A stretch of 64,000 bases of DNA. Origin: Metallyticus violacea (taxonomy: Eukaryota; Arthropoda; Insecta; Mantodea; Metallyticidae). The stretch spans positions 69,087,001 to 69,151,000 of the forward strand of contig CM060834.1 of assembly GCA_030762175.1 (NCBI GenBank). The letters are read 5' to 3'. The position numbers and the translations under genes were made by a program. Of this stretch, positions 21,811 to 33,815 are shown one piece after another. Position 1 is the first letter of the stretch. The number at the start of each line of letters is the position of its first letter. Below the pieces are notes generated by a model. The model did not search any database. It saw only the letters and a program-made list of their open reading frames with translations, and was not told the DNA's origin.

Positions 21811-23173
21811 ATAAAAATGCATTTGTAAATTGACGGCGCCTTTTACAGAATGAATGACGACAGCGGAACATAGTACACGTGAATTTTGGAGCTTTGACTC
21901 GTTTCAGATGTTCAGCATACTGCATTGTTCAGGCCGGCGCTCAAAGGCACCAGATTCTTGCAGTCTGACTCACGGGAATATGCAGATAACTCGCTTCTAG
22001 TCACGAGTATAAGGTGTTTCACATGTATACCTACATATCACGGTCTTTTGTTGCGAAAGCAGAACGAAAGAAACAATAGAGATAAAACGCATACAATGCC
22101 AAAGGGTATAGCAATAAAATAAAGGGACTCGTTGCATACTTGTTCAATGTTTTTACCTGTTAAATGAAAAGAAATTCGGAATTATTTCGCACTAGAAGTC
22201 TTGAAACACAAAAAACTTGCGCAATACACCAAATTAATGTTACATTCTTTAAAAGCAAATTGGTATAATGATCATAAAAAAACTGATAGTAAAAAGCTCT
22301 CTAAATAACTTCAACATTCTCTCCATTTGTGTTGTGAAAATAACCATTCACAACAGGATTGATTAATTGGGGAAAGCACTCTCTACGATGACTGCGAAAA
22401 TACAATCGACCCGCATGTGAATTCACCCACTTTAAATGCCCAGTTGACCACTTCAGCAGTTATAAGAGTTTGTTTCACCATGTCTCTCCCAAAATCATCT
22501 AAGCATAGATCTAAAGAGTCTTGAAATTTAAAGCATCATGAATGGTTTGTAGGACATTGCGAGAAAGGCATAAAGGATTGATTTGGCACACCGACAGACA
22601 CCTCACCCCCAAACTAGCTGGAATAACTTCACGAAGAACAAATAGCACACAGCTTCCACACAATGAAATAACCGAGTAACGCACAAATGCACAACCATTC
22701 GTTTACGAAGCCTCCATTAAACTAATTACAAAGCTCCTACCTGCACATGCATTATGCGACCTTGATGACTTACCAACCTAGATTCCATTTTCAAGCGTTC
22801 TTTCAATGCAAAGATGCCATCTATCAGTACAGAAGCACAAACCTCATTACAAATGTTCTTGAAAAGTAGGTTTTGGAACTTGACTAGATACATTCCTTTA
22901 ATAGTCCCACATGAAGACTTTCCACTGAATATTTTTTCTCTTTTAGTATTTCACAGTCGAACGCTTGCCTGTTCAGTTTTTCATTTACCCTAAATGATGA
23001 TTCGTTGCCCCACGGAATGATTTTGTCAATACTGGGCTCTTTCATCGGGAATATCTTCATTTAGGGTCTGAAGTATATGACCTCAACTGCAATTTTGCTG
23101 CATCCTTTGTAGGCTTTTTAGGTAAGAACCTTTTCACGTTGCTTTTGTACTTGACTGGACAAAACATCGCACT
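21811..23173. other. No recognisable feature
   Basis: Less AT-rich than the minisatellite, but no motif or repeat copy was identified. A 65-codon + frame (21925-22122) is unrecognised. Confidence 0.5.
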
Positions 23174-23476
23174 ACAACATTTCTGGTTTTTTTTTTTTTT
23201 TGTTAGTGTTTAACGCCCGTTTTTACTACTGAGGCACCACAGGCTGTGGACACTGATGATACATGAGATGAAATGATATATTGGGAAAGGATTTTTTAAA
23301 GAAGGAAGCGTTTAGGGTACCTTTCCTTGCCATTTGAAATTTATGAGGGCAGAGGAAAACCTGGAAAAAACCTCAGTCAGGAAAGACGGTCCTGGCGGGA
23401 TACGGACCCCAGACCTCTCGCTCACGAGTCCGTACCTTAACGACCTCGGTCATCCGAGACGATCACAACATTTCTG
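23174..23476 (-). mobile_element. SINE-B with exact 12-bp target duplication
   Basis: ACAACATTTCTG occurs at 23174-23185 and 23465-23476. Between them is a minus-oriented SINE-B with a T run (A tail) at about 23186-23200 and the tail block GTTTAACGCCCGTTTTTACT. The head is slightly altered. Confidence 0.96.
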
Positions 23477-24330
23477 TAATAACAGATATAGGCCTATCTG
23501 ATATTTTACCGCTCAGTATGTTCAAACCTTATTTTCAATTTGTGAACACCTTGTCCAGATGGAAGTAGAGTACTTGGAAAACTTCCGACAAATAACTCAA
23601 CAACATTGATGTAATTGTGGTAATTTTGAAGTGTAAAACAGTTCTTTTGTACATAACTTTTTTTTATTAACTGTACCATTGTTCGCGTATCCCACACTAC
23701 AACTAACTGAACTCACTAGCAACATAAGCCCAATTGCTACTGCTCCATTCAAGTAGTTACTATGTTATCACACAAAGAGATATAAAACGTTAGAAAAAGT
23801 AAGGGACAAATGGATTAGAATAGTTAAGAAAAATGAGAGAATTGAGGCATGATGAAATAGTGCTAACATGGAAAATAGAAGTGGGGGATTTCATTATGGG
23901 ATAACCTGAGGGGCATGTAATGAGCCTCGTATAAATGGATGTTGCATTTATTGTAGGTTAAGTATTGTTAAATATTCTGTTACTATGAATTGGTAAATAA
24001 TAGTGGTTTGTTTAGTTTGTATATATTTATGAATACTGTATGTAGCCAAACCTACGAGTATTCAGTGAATATTCACTAGGTATGGTGAGAAGTTAATTGT
24101 TTATGTAGAGATATTATTGGTAAATAAATTATTCAAATACAATACTAGTCATTGAAGATCGAAATAACTGCTACTACAGAGAAGTTATTTGCGTTACGGA
24201 CCGTCAGAGCGCGGCTACATACAGGGGAAAACCAGTTGTCAATACAATAATGCATGTGCAGATAGTAGCTTGTGTTGAGCAGTGGTTGTCCGTTCGTCTG
24301 TTGTTCGATGCTTTTTAGTGTGTAAATTTT
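23477..24330. other. No recognisable feature
   Basis: No repeat or gene recognised. A 14-bp palindrome (AGTGAATATTCACT) lies near 24064 but has no evident role. Confidence 0.5.
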
Positions 24331-24555
24331 GTGCTGTTCGTGCATTCATTTTGCTTTGAAGAACGGAATTTTATGTGTGGTACTTATGTGAAATGGATTC
24401 TTGCAGAGAAGTGTAAGGCATGTCCTAGCAATTGTGTCCCAGTTAGAGAAACTGTTCGCCAACTTGTTAAAAAGTTACGAGAGGCAGAATCTCTCAATGA
24501 CACGACACGTGTTCTGAACCGCTGTGTTCTTACGGAAGAAAAGTTAAGATGAAAC
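24331..24555 (+). pseudogene. DDE transposase N-terminal (helix-turn-helix) fragment
   Basis: A 73-codon + frame contains CVPVRETVRQLVKKLREAES and then VLNRCVLTEEKLR. These fit the N-terminal HTH region of the insect transposase family also seen at 4405-5290, whose usual pattern is P, TI, LVxKFRETGSV, then TVLTEE. The frame stops at 24552, before any DDE motif, and none was read downstream. It is a fragment, not a working gene. Confidence 0.65.
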
Positions 24556-24823
24556 ACAGGAATTTGGTACGCAGATGTCAATGTATTGCCGCTGAGGGGC
24601 AACATTTCCTATGTGAGTACTTATTATCATCTTTAAATACAGCATCATGTTATGCCTTCAATAAAAACATGATACCGAAATAAAAAAATTAACTTTACAC
24701 GCTGCGACTCCTTTTATCTCCCTTTTTCCAGTGGCGGCGGCTGCAGTATGCAGTAGCGCTCAGGCAGCCCATAACTCAAATAAACTCTGTCTTATTTATA
24801 TGCACTCCGTACTAACAGCAGTC
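24556..24823. other. No recognisable feature
   Basis: Short unrecognised stretch with a GC-rich patch near 24730-24760. Confidence 0.5.
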
Positions 24824-25102
24824 GGTTCTGGTAATGTAGTGGTAAACATACTTGCCTCGTAAACCCAAGATCGTGGGTTCGATGGATTGATGGATTTTTT
24901 CTGGCGTAAAAAATTTAAGTATGGCTTCCTTCGTAGGGAAGTAAAGCCATAGGTCCCGTGACGTACATTTACGGCATTTAAAAGAACCTCAAGCCTGAAA
25001 GAAGAGACCTCAGAACAAAAATTTACCGGCCGTTTCGTGCCCTGAATTGAACGGGACGCTGATGGCCTGAAACGTTAAAGAGCGTCCATAAACAAAAGAA
25101 AT
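24824..25102 (+). repeat. SINE-A, diverged
   Basis: The head is GGTTCTGGTAATGTAGTGG and the B box is shortened (GGGTTCGATGG), with the segment between the B box and GGATTTTTTC altered. Body and tail blocks (GGCCTGAAACGTTAAAGAGC) are present. No clear target duplication. Confidence 0.9.
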
Positions 25103-26924
25103 CAATGTACTAAGAGCAGAATAGTCAAAACTTATCAACAAAGTCCCAGAGCTTCTATAGTTTAAAAATGATACTGTTGATTATTTAAATGCATTATAAC
25201 TTGATAATATCCTTATATTAGCAAAACATGCGGACTTCTATAAATACTTCTTTTATTTTACACGAAACGCAATGCCCAAATCGATTCCTGTTTATTTTCA
25301 ACACAATGTACGTGAACTGAAAAGCCTACAGTATCTAGTTACTTATCAGGCCACATTTAATTAAAAAGATATTTATCATAAATTATGCAAGCGTAAATTA
25401 ACTAAGCAGAAAAGTTGAGAAAAAACCCATAACTTATTTATGACAGTTTCTAAACCCCACAGGCTACTAGTGCTATATGTTGGATTAACACGAAGCGATT
25501 TCGATAGCCAACTATTTAACAATTAATTTAAATTGAATTACGAGTACTAACGTTTAAAAAAAAAATAGAATTGTAGGAGTGAGATTCCCCTCCCTCAAAT
25601 TCTTGTTAATGCAGCAGGTGTGCATGTCCGCTAACTCATTCCATCTGAAAATTCCCACGTAGTGCTTCGGTATATGGGTGTGCTGTAGGATTAAAAAACG
25701 AAAGTGAATGAAAGCGGGCGTGTATGTTATGCCCGTTGCTATAGTAACGTACCCACTTCTATTCTGAAAACAAAAGAGAGTCTGGTCACGTAACACTTAG
25801 TCTTTGTTCAAAATACGCCTCGCAACGTCGAAATGAGCTGTCATAGCGCATGAGTTCCGGTCTCCACACATTTTAAAAGAAAGTTATCCATCTTATGCCG
25901 AAATGTATTGACATCCCGTACACTGTAACTGTTAAGCCGCGCCAGAATAACCAGCCGAGCTTCACTAAAAGATTGCTCTAGGCAACTGTTTGTTAACCTG
26001 AAGAGCGCAACCATCAATCAGCATTTTGATGTACGTAATACAAGCTTCGCAACTGACTGGAGCATGAAAAGGTCAAAGGCTTCATGTGGTTTTTATGTGT
26101 GTATGACAGTTAATTTTAATGTATCGCTATCCGTTGCTGTGATATACTGCATCACTGAAGCTGCAAGGCTTGGTAGTCTGCACGTGGCTTTAGAGTGACG
26201 CTATGTGAAGGTATTTTATTCCACATAAGCGAATGGCACGCAGCAATAGCTCAGCTGGTGTCTAGAAAGCAGTTGCGACAAATTAAAATCAGTTACGGCA
26301 TGTAAATTAGACAGTTACGTCAAGCTTTAAGGTTTGAGGATGTTGCAACACGGTTGAGCAAAATATGAAATAATAACTTGAAATATGTTGGAACAAACAA
26401 CCGGTTCTAAAGCGTCCTTGCCCGCCTCACGCTTGGCATTCCCTGGCGTGCGCCCTCAAGAGCAGCTTTCAGCATTCGAAAATCGCACCAATCGAAGAGT
26501 ATGGGAGAACTGTTCAGGAGATCTTTGATTTCCTTCTAAAATTGATTTGTTTTCTACCTCTTGATCCAAAATAACAGACTGATAAACGTATTTATGCAAA
26601 ATAACCTTTCGACTTTTCTACATAGGATTGTTTATCGAGAAAGTAATTCATTATTCATTGCTTCAACAATATTTCAGTGTTAAAAGGATTCCGTAATATG
26701 AAAGTGCGCGTATGTGTGATCTTTAAAACACGGTAGTGAATGAATAAAATGTTAGCATCAAATACAAACATTTTATTACTAGCAAAAATAGGACAATTTA
26801 TGTAGGACGTATCATAAGCAAAGAATTTTCTGTAGGTGCAACAAAGCTTGGCAGTTAACTCTGCCAACTAAGACATAAGAAAAACTGCCTAGTTAAACTA
26901 TAAGCATTTTAGATACAAATTTAT
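25103..26924. other. No recognisable gene
   Basis: Mostly AT-rich. A tRNA-like D-arm string (TAGCTCAGCTGG) near 26245 has no B box at the proper distance. Frames of 70-80 codons have no known motif. Confidence 0.5.
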
Positions 26925-28081
26925 GTGGTCACCCAATTATCTGATAACCGACGCTACGGTGGGGACTGCATCAGTCCATAAGCAATCGTTTACGGCCTAC
27001 CGGGCGACACTAGAGTCGGGGCGGGCAGGGAGAGCAACGCAGAGTCCAAGGAATGGTGAAACTGCCTGTCCTCATTTTCCATACATTTCTGCATTTGCTG
27101 AGAAATTACCCATCTGTTTGAGAAATCATAGGACATAAGTAATTTCCTAGGCCGGTTGGCTCAGATGGTAACGCTTGGGATTCTAATTCGGGAGATGCCG
27201 GTTTCAAATCTCTTGGATTTTTCGAGGCTTCCCCTGGTCGCTTAGACGAATGTTGAAATGAATCTTTACTTTCCGCGAATGCTCTACTCTTCCATTTCAT
27301 ATCTTTAATTCCGTTGGTTCTGTTACAGAATCGAAAGTGTCAGGGCGAGTTGGATTGTAGCGGTGGCTTATGCTTTGAAAAGGTTTCTACCACCCCGGCG
27401 TCTGCAATGAAAGCGGATCTTCTGAGGGGCTCGGATTCCTTGAACGAGGGCTTCACCGGCGTTGGAGTGTTCTATCTAAAAACGTGTTGGGGACTCCATC
27501 TATGCCCATGCCTGGCTGCCCGTTGTCTACCTCACCGCCTTCTTCCTCTCGAAGGTGTTCCATTGTGGACATGGACATAAACGGCCAAACATTGAGCAAG
27601 GTTGAAGTAACGAAGTGTACTACTCCGTCCCTAACAATCCAATCACAGGTTCAGAACTGTAAGAATGTTCCGTTTTCTGAGAAAGATGACTAAGAGGTTT
27701 TCCAGGTGGTGTTCAATGTCAGCATTGAATGTCGTCTCTTTCGCTTCTTACCTTGAACGTTTCCACTTCAAAAAATATCCTGACAGCACGAGAGGACTTG
27801 GTTTTGACATATGAATCGTGAATAAACACTCGTTGACATTTGCTGCCATTGTGTTGCAATTTAGTATTTTTAGAAGACTTTCCTCTAGGATTAAATGTGT
27901 TGTTTTCTTTCATTGTTCAAATGCTACTGACTGAGTGGCGTGAGACTCAAGGCCAAAGTAGCAGTTCGGCAAATCCCACTCTACCCGACTACTCGTGTAA
28001 CCCGGCTGGCTTTGAGTGATGACTTATCGGCCTGTGTAGTCCCCACCAACGCGTCAGTCATCAGATAATTGGATGACTGAT
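26925..28081. mobile_element. DNA transposon with about 105-bp terminal inverted repeats, carrying a SINE-C
   Basis: The segment at 26925-27032 and the reverse complement of 27975-28081 align along their length. CCAATTATCTGAT is identical at both outer ends. GACGC and GGTGGGGACT follow in register, and there is diverged matching further in. The ends abut TA on the right and possibly on the left, so a TA target duplication is plausible but not proven. Excluding the SINE-C it is about 660 bp and shows no transposase, so it is probably non-autonomous. Confidence 0.75.
27150..27650 (+). repeat. SINE-C copy, about 500 bp
   Basis: The tRNA-like head is GGTTGGCTCAGATGGTAACG with the B-box-like CCGGTTTCAAATCTC. 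Blocks shared with 57695-58185 include GTCGCTTAGACGAATG, GAAAGTG.CAGGGCGAG, GAGGGGCTC, GTGTTCTATCT and GAGCAAGG. It ends CCCTAACAATCCAATC, also seen at 63520-63535. Some frames inside are open by chance. Confidence 0.85.
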
Positions 28082-28689
28082 ATAATAAATGTTTTACAAG
28101 CGATTTTATCTTCCATCTACGAAATTGATTAATGGAGGTTTTATTGCTGCGTAAAAGACACACAGGTATACGTTTATTTGATTCGTAACACTAATAGAGG
28201 TCTCAAATTGCTTTCCCCCCTTCCTGTACTCGTATTTTTCATAGGACTGTTATACTAAGCTTCTCCTGGTGTTTATTAATATTGTTCTTATCTGTACTTT
28301 ATTATTTCACGAATTATAAGTAAATTCTGGATTCCTAGTACCTTTATTTCAAGGTTGGATGAAAATGGAATGTTGTTGCAGTCTGATTATGGAGAGCGGA
28401 ACGGATCAGGCACCGTATTGCGGAAAAAATATATATTTCCATCAATGCTACACTTATAAAAGTATATTAAAGAATACTACAAAAATTGCTATACTATAAC
28501 TGTCAGTAAAACGAAGAAGATTTATGATACAGTCTTCTTTAAAGTACCGGTTTTATAAGATACACTTTAAAAATATGTGGCTTAAATAGGTAAAATGTTG
28601 GATTTTGGTTGATTTGGTTTAAGAATGTTATTACTTAGCAAAAGAACCCGAATTTGGCCTTCTTGTTATTGGTAATTAAAAATGTACGA
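28082..28689. other. No recognisable feature
   Basis: AT-rich; no motif identified. Confidence 0.55.
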
Positions 28690-29160
28690 TATTTTGTACT
28701 ATTACAAGTTGATTTGTGTTAATCTTTCTATGACAAGTGTGAAACAGTGGGTTACAAACTTTGTTTTAAATTGCCAAATTTGAAACTGCGTCTTAGGTTT
28801 CTTAAATACTTTATACTCGCTAAAACTTCGCTCAACACCACAAAAAAAGTTATGCGCAGCATCTTATGGAGTTAAATTCAGATGGTTCCACATTTGATTC
28901 AAGACTTAAAATCACACTGACGTTGCACAGCTCACTATAGCTTGGCTAGTATTGTGTTCAGCTTCACTTTCGCTACTTCTCCGATTTTTCCACTGCAACA
29001 ATTGAAACATTCTGTCATTTTCCTCAGGATGTTAAGGCTTCCCAATAGAGGTATTTCTTGCTTTTGGAGAACATTTAACGCACTTGTGATGTACGAGAAG
29101 TTTATTTGGATATATGTTGTATAATTATACTGCTGTATCACAAAAAGATAAGTAATCACT
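28690..29160 (-). pseudogene. hAT-like transposase C-terminal pseudogene
   Basis: The minus frame at 28935-29159 (74 codons) reads INFSYITSALNVLQKQEIPL and KIGEVAKVKLNTILAKL. This matches a conserved region preceding the dimerisation domain in one insect hAT group. About 100 bp further on, in another frame, GVERSFSEYK (28810-28839) is the VERSFSxYK signature of the hAT C-terminal dimerisation domain. A FVTHCFT-like ending follows near 28740-28760. Frameshifts and stops show it is dead. The N-terminal DDE part was not found upstream. Confidence 0.78.
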
Positions 29161-29822
29161 AGTTATGGTTGGTTTTCTGAGCTCCACATTTCATGGAAAA
29201 CAAGAACCAGTTTTAATGGTAGTAAAATTAATTTTAAATTATCTGATGTGAACATTTTTCCAAATCATAAAACATTAATATGCTTTAAATATTATAAATA
29301 TTCTTATTAAATTTTAACTGCAACTAATGAAAAATAAATATGTATTTACGTATAAAACGAAGCTCGGATAGCGACTAATATACATTTGATTAAGAGTTGA
29401 AGAGTTTAAAAAACTTTTCAAATGAAAAAATTTAATTCCAGTTCTTTATTTTAACCTGTCTCTTCTTTAAATTGTTGCCGAATGCATAGCATTCAACTTT
29501 CTTTGTCTCTATTCCGCTGGGAAGGGAAAAAAATACTATCTGTAGGCTCTACTGATAATATGAAACATGGGCGTCCACATTGGACGTTCTCCTTTCAACT
29601 GTGGAAACATCAATAAGCTAATTAACAAGTCAACGTACTTCAAAGAATTATTTCAACAGAAATTTTAGCCTTCTGTCTGCAAACGCCACATTAAGATCAA
29701 CGAAATGAGCATAACCCAATTAAAGGAATGTGGTTTTATAAGTGATAAATGTAGTTTTATATATTATTTTGTAGAACCGAAAGATACAGCATATTACTTT
29801 ATTACAATAGCTAATTACAACG
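29161..29822. other. No recognisable feature
   Basis: AT-rich; possibly the decayed upstream part of the hAT-like relic, but no motif was read. Confidence 0.5.
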
Positions 29823-29980
29823 TGTAATACTCGTATCACACAATACTATACGTATTATACCACACTATGTGTATTATTTCATACTATGCGTATTATACCA
29901 TACTATATGTATTATTCCATTATCTATGCCTACTATACCATACTATGCGTATTATACGATACGTATTACATCATAGTATA
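29823..29980. repeat. About 20-bp tandem repeat, roughly seven units
   Basis: Units close to ATACTATGCGTATTATACC repeat with variation (ACTATACG, ACTATGTG, ACTATGCG, ACTATATG and so on). Substitutions differ between units, so it is a short, old minisatellite. Confidence 0.85.
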
Positions 29981-31494
29981 GTGCAATAGGCTTCAGGAGG
30001 TAATTACTCATGAAAGCAATAAAGAATCCGTTCTGCGCCGCATATTACATCAAGAGTTTGAAACTATGAATAAAGAATAAAAAACAAACTAACCTTTTTT
30101 TTTTCTTCTGTCTTTATTGGGAGACAATGCATCCACCATATTCTTCCGATCTGCACCGCCAAATTATCATCTTTTCCTTTCTTAGGGTAATAAGTTAACC
30201 TTCGAGGACGACAATTACGAACCTATGCCAATTTGGATGTATTTTTTGCTTCCCGTTCTACAGAGTTCTATCACAATAGTTCATAGCTTTCCACCACTTT
30301 GGCAATAGTGACTATAATAGTGAATATATTATTTAGTTCAAGTGCTGCCTGAACAACCGAAGAACTGCTTTTGTCATCTTAAATGCATTTCTAATATCCC
30401 TAGAAGACACCTGCAATACGCCAACAGTACAGAGTTTCTGTTACAAGTGATAAAAATCATCAGAAGATTTATGAAATCCACTCAAAATTTAATTTAAAAA
30501 AACAATTTTTCAATGTTACAGAAGCTAGAGCGTCAGTCTTAAATGCCTACAAGTGGAGAGTCAAGGATGAAATATGATCTTATAGCAATGCAATTTTTTC
30601 TTAAGATTAAAAACTGATGAATTTCTATTCTCCTAATACATAATTTTTTTCACATTGCGGGGTTTAAACCTTCCATTTAAATTAGTATATCGGGGGGGGG
30701 GGGGGGGAAGGGGAAACTCTAGTTATAAATGCCCGAGTTTCGATTTTTTTTGTACATTTTTTGCATTAAAATGTTTCATATGATGCATTCTTTATTCAAT
30801 TTTTAAAAATATTTTCAGCATTTGATCAGAAGTTACTAACAAAAAAAATTGTTACATGCGTAATTTTCAGATCAATTTTATATTATTCGAGATATACAGT
30901 GATTAATTTGATCAAGTAATAAAAAAAATAATATGTAACATTTAGTCCTAAAAGTTTCGGATTTTTTTCTGAGACAACTATGGCAGTTTTTCTTAACATA
31001 AAAATTAATATGTTAACATTTTTTATTTAGTCAGGATTATAAATTGTGCATCGTGCGGAACGTTTAGTGCATTAGCATATAAAATAAAAACGATTATTTT
31101 TTTTTTAAAAAAAAACCAAATGACATAACATGAGAATTTGACCATGCACATTATATTACTGGTAGGGCAGCCTGTGTTAAATTTTTCAAGAAATATACCT
31201 GAAACTTGCATGATTTAGATATTTATCCTTAAGGTCTTTGAATTATTTACTGAAAGCAAAAGTGCTTCTGGAACCATGTGCATATTTGATTAAGCACAAT
31301 CATCACTTCATGATGAACGAATGCCCAAGACGTGTAGCATTCTGAGATATTCGGTCATTTTAGAAAAAAAAACTGCCTTTATTAGAGGATCTACAACTGG
31401 AGTGCCCTGTTAAGAAATTGTGCCGAAATAATATTGATTACTGCACACGTAGCTTCAACAAAGTTATAAAGTTAAGGACAAAATATCGGCATGT
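29981..31494. other. No recognisable gene; G16 tract
   Basis: AT-rich with a run of about 16 G at 30692-30707. A minus-strand block near 30130-30360 is less AT-rich, but its translations are not recognised. Confidence 0.5.
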
Positions 31495-31976
31495 TCATGA
31501 AAAAGATAATGAATTACTTTGAAAATAAGCTGTGAGATGGTGGAGCAGAAATCGATGTGCGCAGATTCCTTCAATGCCACCGTAAACCAGAGCAAAGGTA
31601 GCCTGCGGTAAAGCCACTCTCACATGAAATGAAATCTCCATCACGCATGCGCTGAGCCCTGGCATCGCGAAATTACGTTGCAAATCGTGTACCTGCCAAG
31701 CATACACAATGTTCCTTCACCCTGCGACGTCTGTGACCCAGGGCACTGCCTCCGGGTGCGACAGGACTCCGCCTTTCTGCACTAACTTTGTTTCCTCTAA
31801 TGCTGAATAAAAATAAGAGGACCGAACCATTGCGTGTATAGAACATCGCAATGTTCTTGATTCATCAATTGTCGGACACTTTGCAGACAGAAAATTTGGT
31901 CGCTCACAGCGATTCACAGATTCATTCGGAAAGGCTAGCCACAATGTCTATAAAGTATATAAGATGGTCTGCAAAG
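31495..31976. other. GC-richer open block, candidate exon or dead gene piece
   Basis: The minus strand is open for 76 codons (31717-31944), and after one stop and three codons it stays in the same frame for 71 more (31495-31707). The product is unrecognised. On the + strand an ATG at 31944 in a good Kozak-like context (AGCCACAATG) starts an 11-codon frame ending at AAG|GTAAAT (donor at 31977), which is splice-donor-like. These are two competing weak readings; neither is supported by a known protein. Confidence 0.3.
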
Positions 31977-33335
31977 GTAAATTTTTAGCGCAATTGTAGT
32001 ATAACAAATATCGAACTATTTCAATTGTCGAATAAAAATAGAAAAAGAAGAAAAAGGCCTTGATTAGCAATGTAGCTTTGAATTAGAGTTTACGTCTCTA
32101 AACTATGATTGAATTTACCAGTACTTTCCATCTTCTTTCTCTTGGTCTTCTATAATGGTCTTCATTTCACTGGTTAATCAGATATTGATTTTGCCATCGG
32201 CAAATTATTGTAAAAAGGCCTTGCCACATGTGTGGGAAAATGATGCCGCATTGGGGAATTGTCAGCACGCGTTTTTTTCCCAGTTATCAATTGTAATAAT
32301 TAATATTATACTTACCATCATAGATGATGTTTAGTGGTGGGATTTTGCCCCTTTTGCTTATCTTTTTCTACTCAAATTTTTAGGCCTTTGTTAGAACACG
32401 TTCATTTCAGGATTAAAGGACTTTTTATAGCCTATAACTGACTATTTTGATGGAGTGTACTCTTGGAACACTGGCCTATAAGAGCTTTATTACAGGTTTT
32501 AGTTTTAAAGTTTCATTTGTTGCAATTTTTAGGTACCTATACATATTAGTTTCCATAGTATGCACATTGCTTACAATTGTTCAACACCAAGAACATAATC
32601 TGCCGTCTCTCATATTTAATCATTGTCAACTACAGTCTTCTCACTATTGACTCCAATTTTTGCATCTAAAATACTGTAACAATAACATAAAATACAATTC
32701 AATTCTTTTTTTTTTTTTTTTTTTTTTTGGAATATTTGAATTGAGTTCGTAAGTTGACTATTGACTTGATCTTCAATATGTAAGAAAAACATAACCAGTA
32801 AATTTATCTTACACAAACGGTGGATAAATGATGTCAATTTTTCACAAACGGTCAAACCATGTATGTAGTATTAGTTCCTCTAAAAATATCTTTATATATA
32901 CTTTATTTTATTATTGACAGAAATAGCTCTTAAGAATAAGATTTTAAGGAATATTGAAAAGCAATATTTAAAATTGAGAACTGTATTTTAATTTTAATAA
33001 AATATGAGTAAATTATTACTTTGAACTCAGAAAATAACAATGCATATAAAAACACTACATATTGCAGTTCATTTCAATGTAATGCTTGCTATTTTAAATA
33101 AGTTGGGACAGACGAATTTGTTGTTACTGAAATAAGAATTCATATGGCAATATATCTAAAGAAAATATTACAGCACAATCCTGGTTGGGTCCTTTAGTGA
33201 AAGTAAGCTGAGTATTAACTCGCAACTGCTAATTGCTTTCTGATTTTCAGCCTATGAAATTGTCTTAAATGAAGTATTCGCCTGTATATTCCTATGATGT
33301 CATTTTCTAGATACAAAAATGTTTAAAGGGATTTT
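31977..33335. other. No recognisable gene; T-rich run
   Basis: AT-rich with a T run of about 23 at 32706-32728. No family copy or motif found. Confidence 0.55.
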
Positions 33336-33608
33336 TTTAATGATTTATTTATGTACGCTCTTTAACATCTCAGGTCATCAGCGTCCCATTCAACTCAGTG
33401 CGTGAAACGGCCGACAAATTTTGCTCAGGGGCCTCTCTTTCAGGCTTGAGGTCCTTTTTCGTGCCGTAAATGTACGACACGGGACCCACGACTTTACTTC
33501 CCTTCCGAAGGAAGCCATACTTAAGATTTTTACGCCCGAAAAAAATCCATCGGTCCTGGCCGGGTTCGAACCCGCGATCTTAGGTTTAACCACTACACCA
33601 TCAGGACC
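33336..33608 (-). repeat. SINE-A with a small deletion in the head
   Basis: A complete minus-oriented copy, except that the bases between GATCTTAGGTTT and AACCACTACACC, the anticodon-arm region, are missing (about 16 bp). The flanks GTTTAAAG (left) and GTTTTAAAAG (right) may be a decayed target duplication. Confidence 0.93.
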
Positions 33609-33737
33609 AACGTTTTAAAAGAGGAGATTAGAATTTATTACAGAGGATCTGAAACAGTCTTTAATCTTACACTGCAATTCCAGTATGTAAGATTGTTTAA
33701 TTTTCTATGGAGATAAGTACAGAGACATCGTTTGAAA

Positions 33738-33815
33738 GCGTGGCTGGCTTAGCGGGGATTTACTTGCCACCGGGAAGCACACTGTTTTCCCGGTGAAGTC
33801 GGATATTCAAATCCC
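33738..33815 (+). repeat. tRNA-like fragment (family D)
   Basis: TGGCTGGCTTAGCGGGGATT resembles a D-arm, and GATATTCAAATCCCC resembles a B box. The stretch GCACACTGTTTTCCCGGTGAAG between them recurs, diverged, at about 35935-35970. This hints at a further tRNA-derived repeat family, on weak evidence. Confidence 0.4.

Noticed and set aside
24055..24085. Palindrome AGTGAATATTCACT as a regulatory site
   Set aside because: A 14-bp AT-rich palindrome is expected by chance in 64 kb of AT-rich DNA, and no gene lies beside it.
26230..26290. tRNA or SINE head from TAGCTCAGCTGG
   Set aside because: No B box or acceptor pairing at the right distance.
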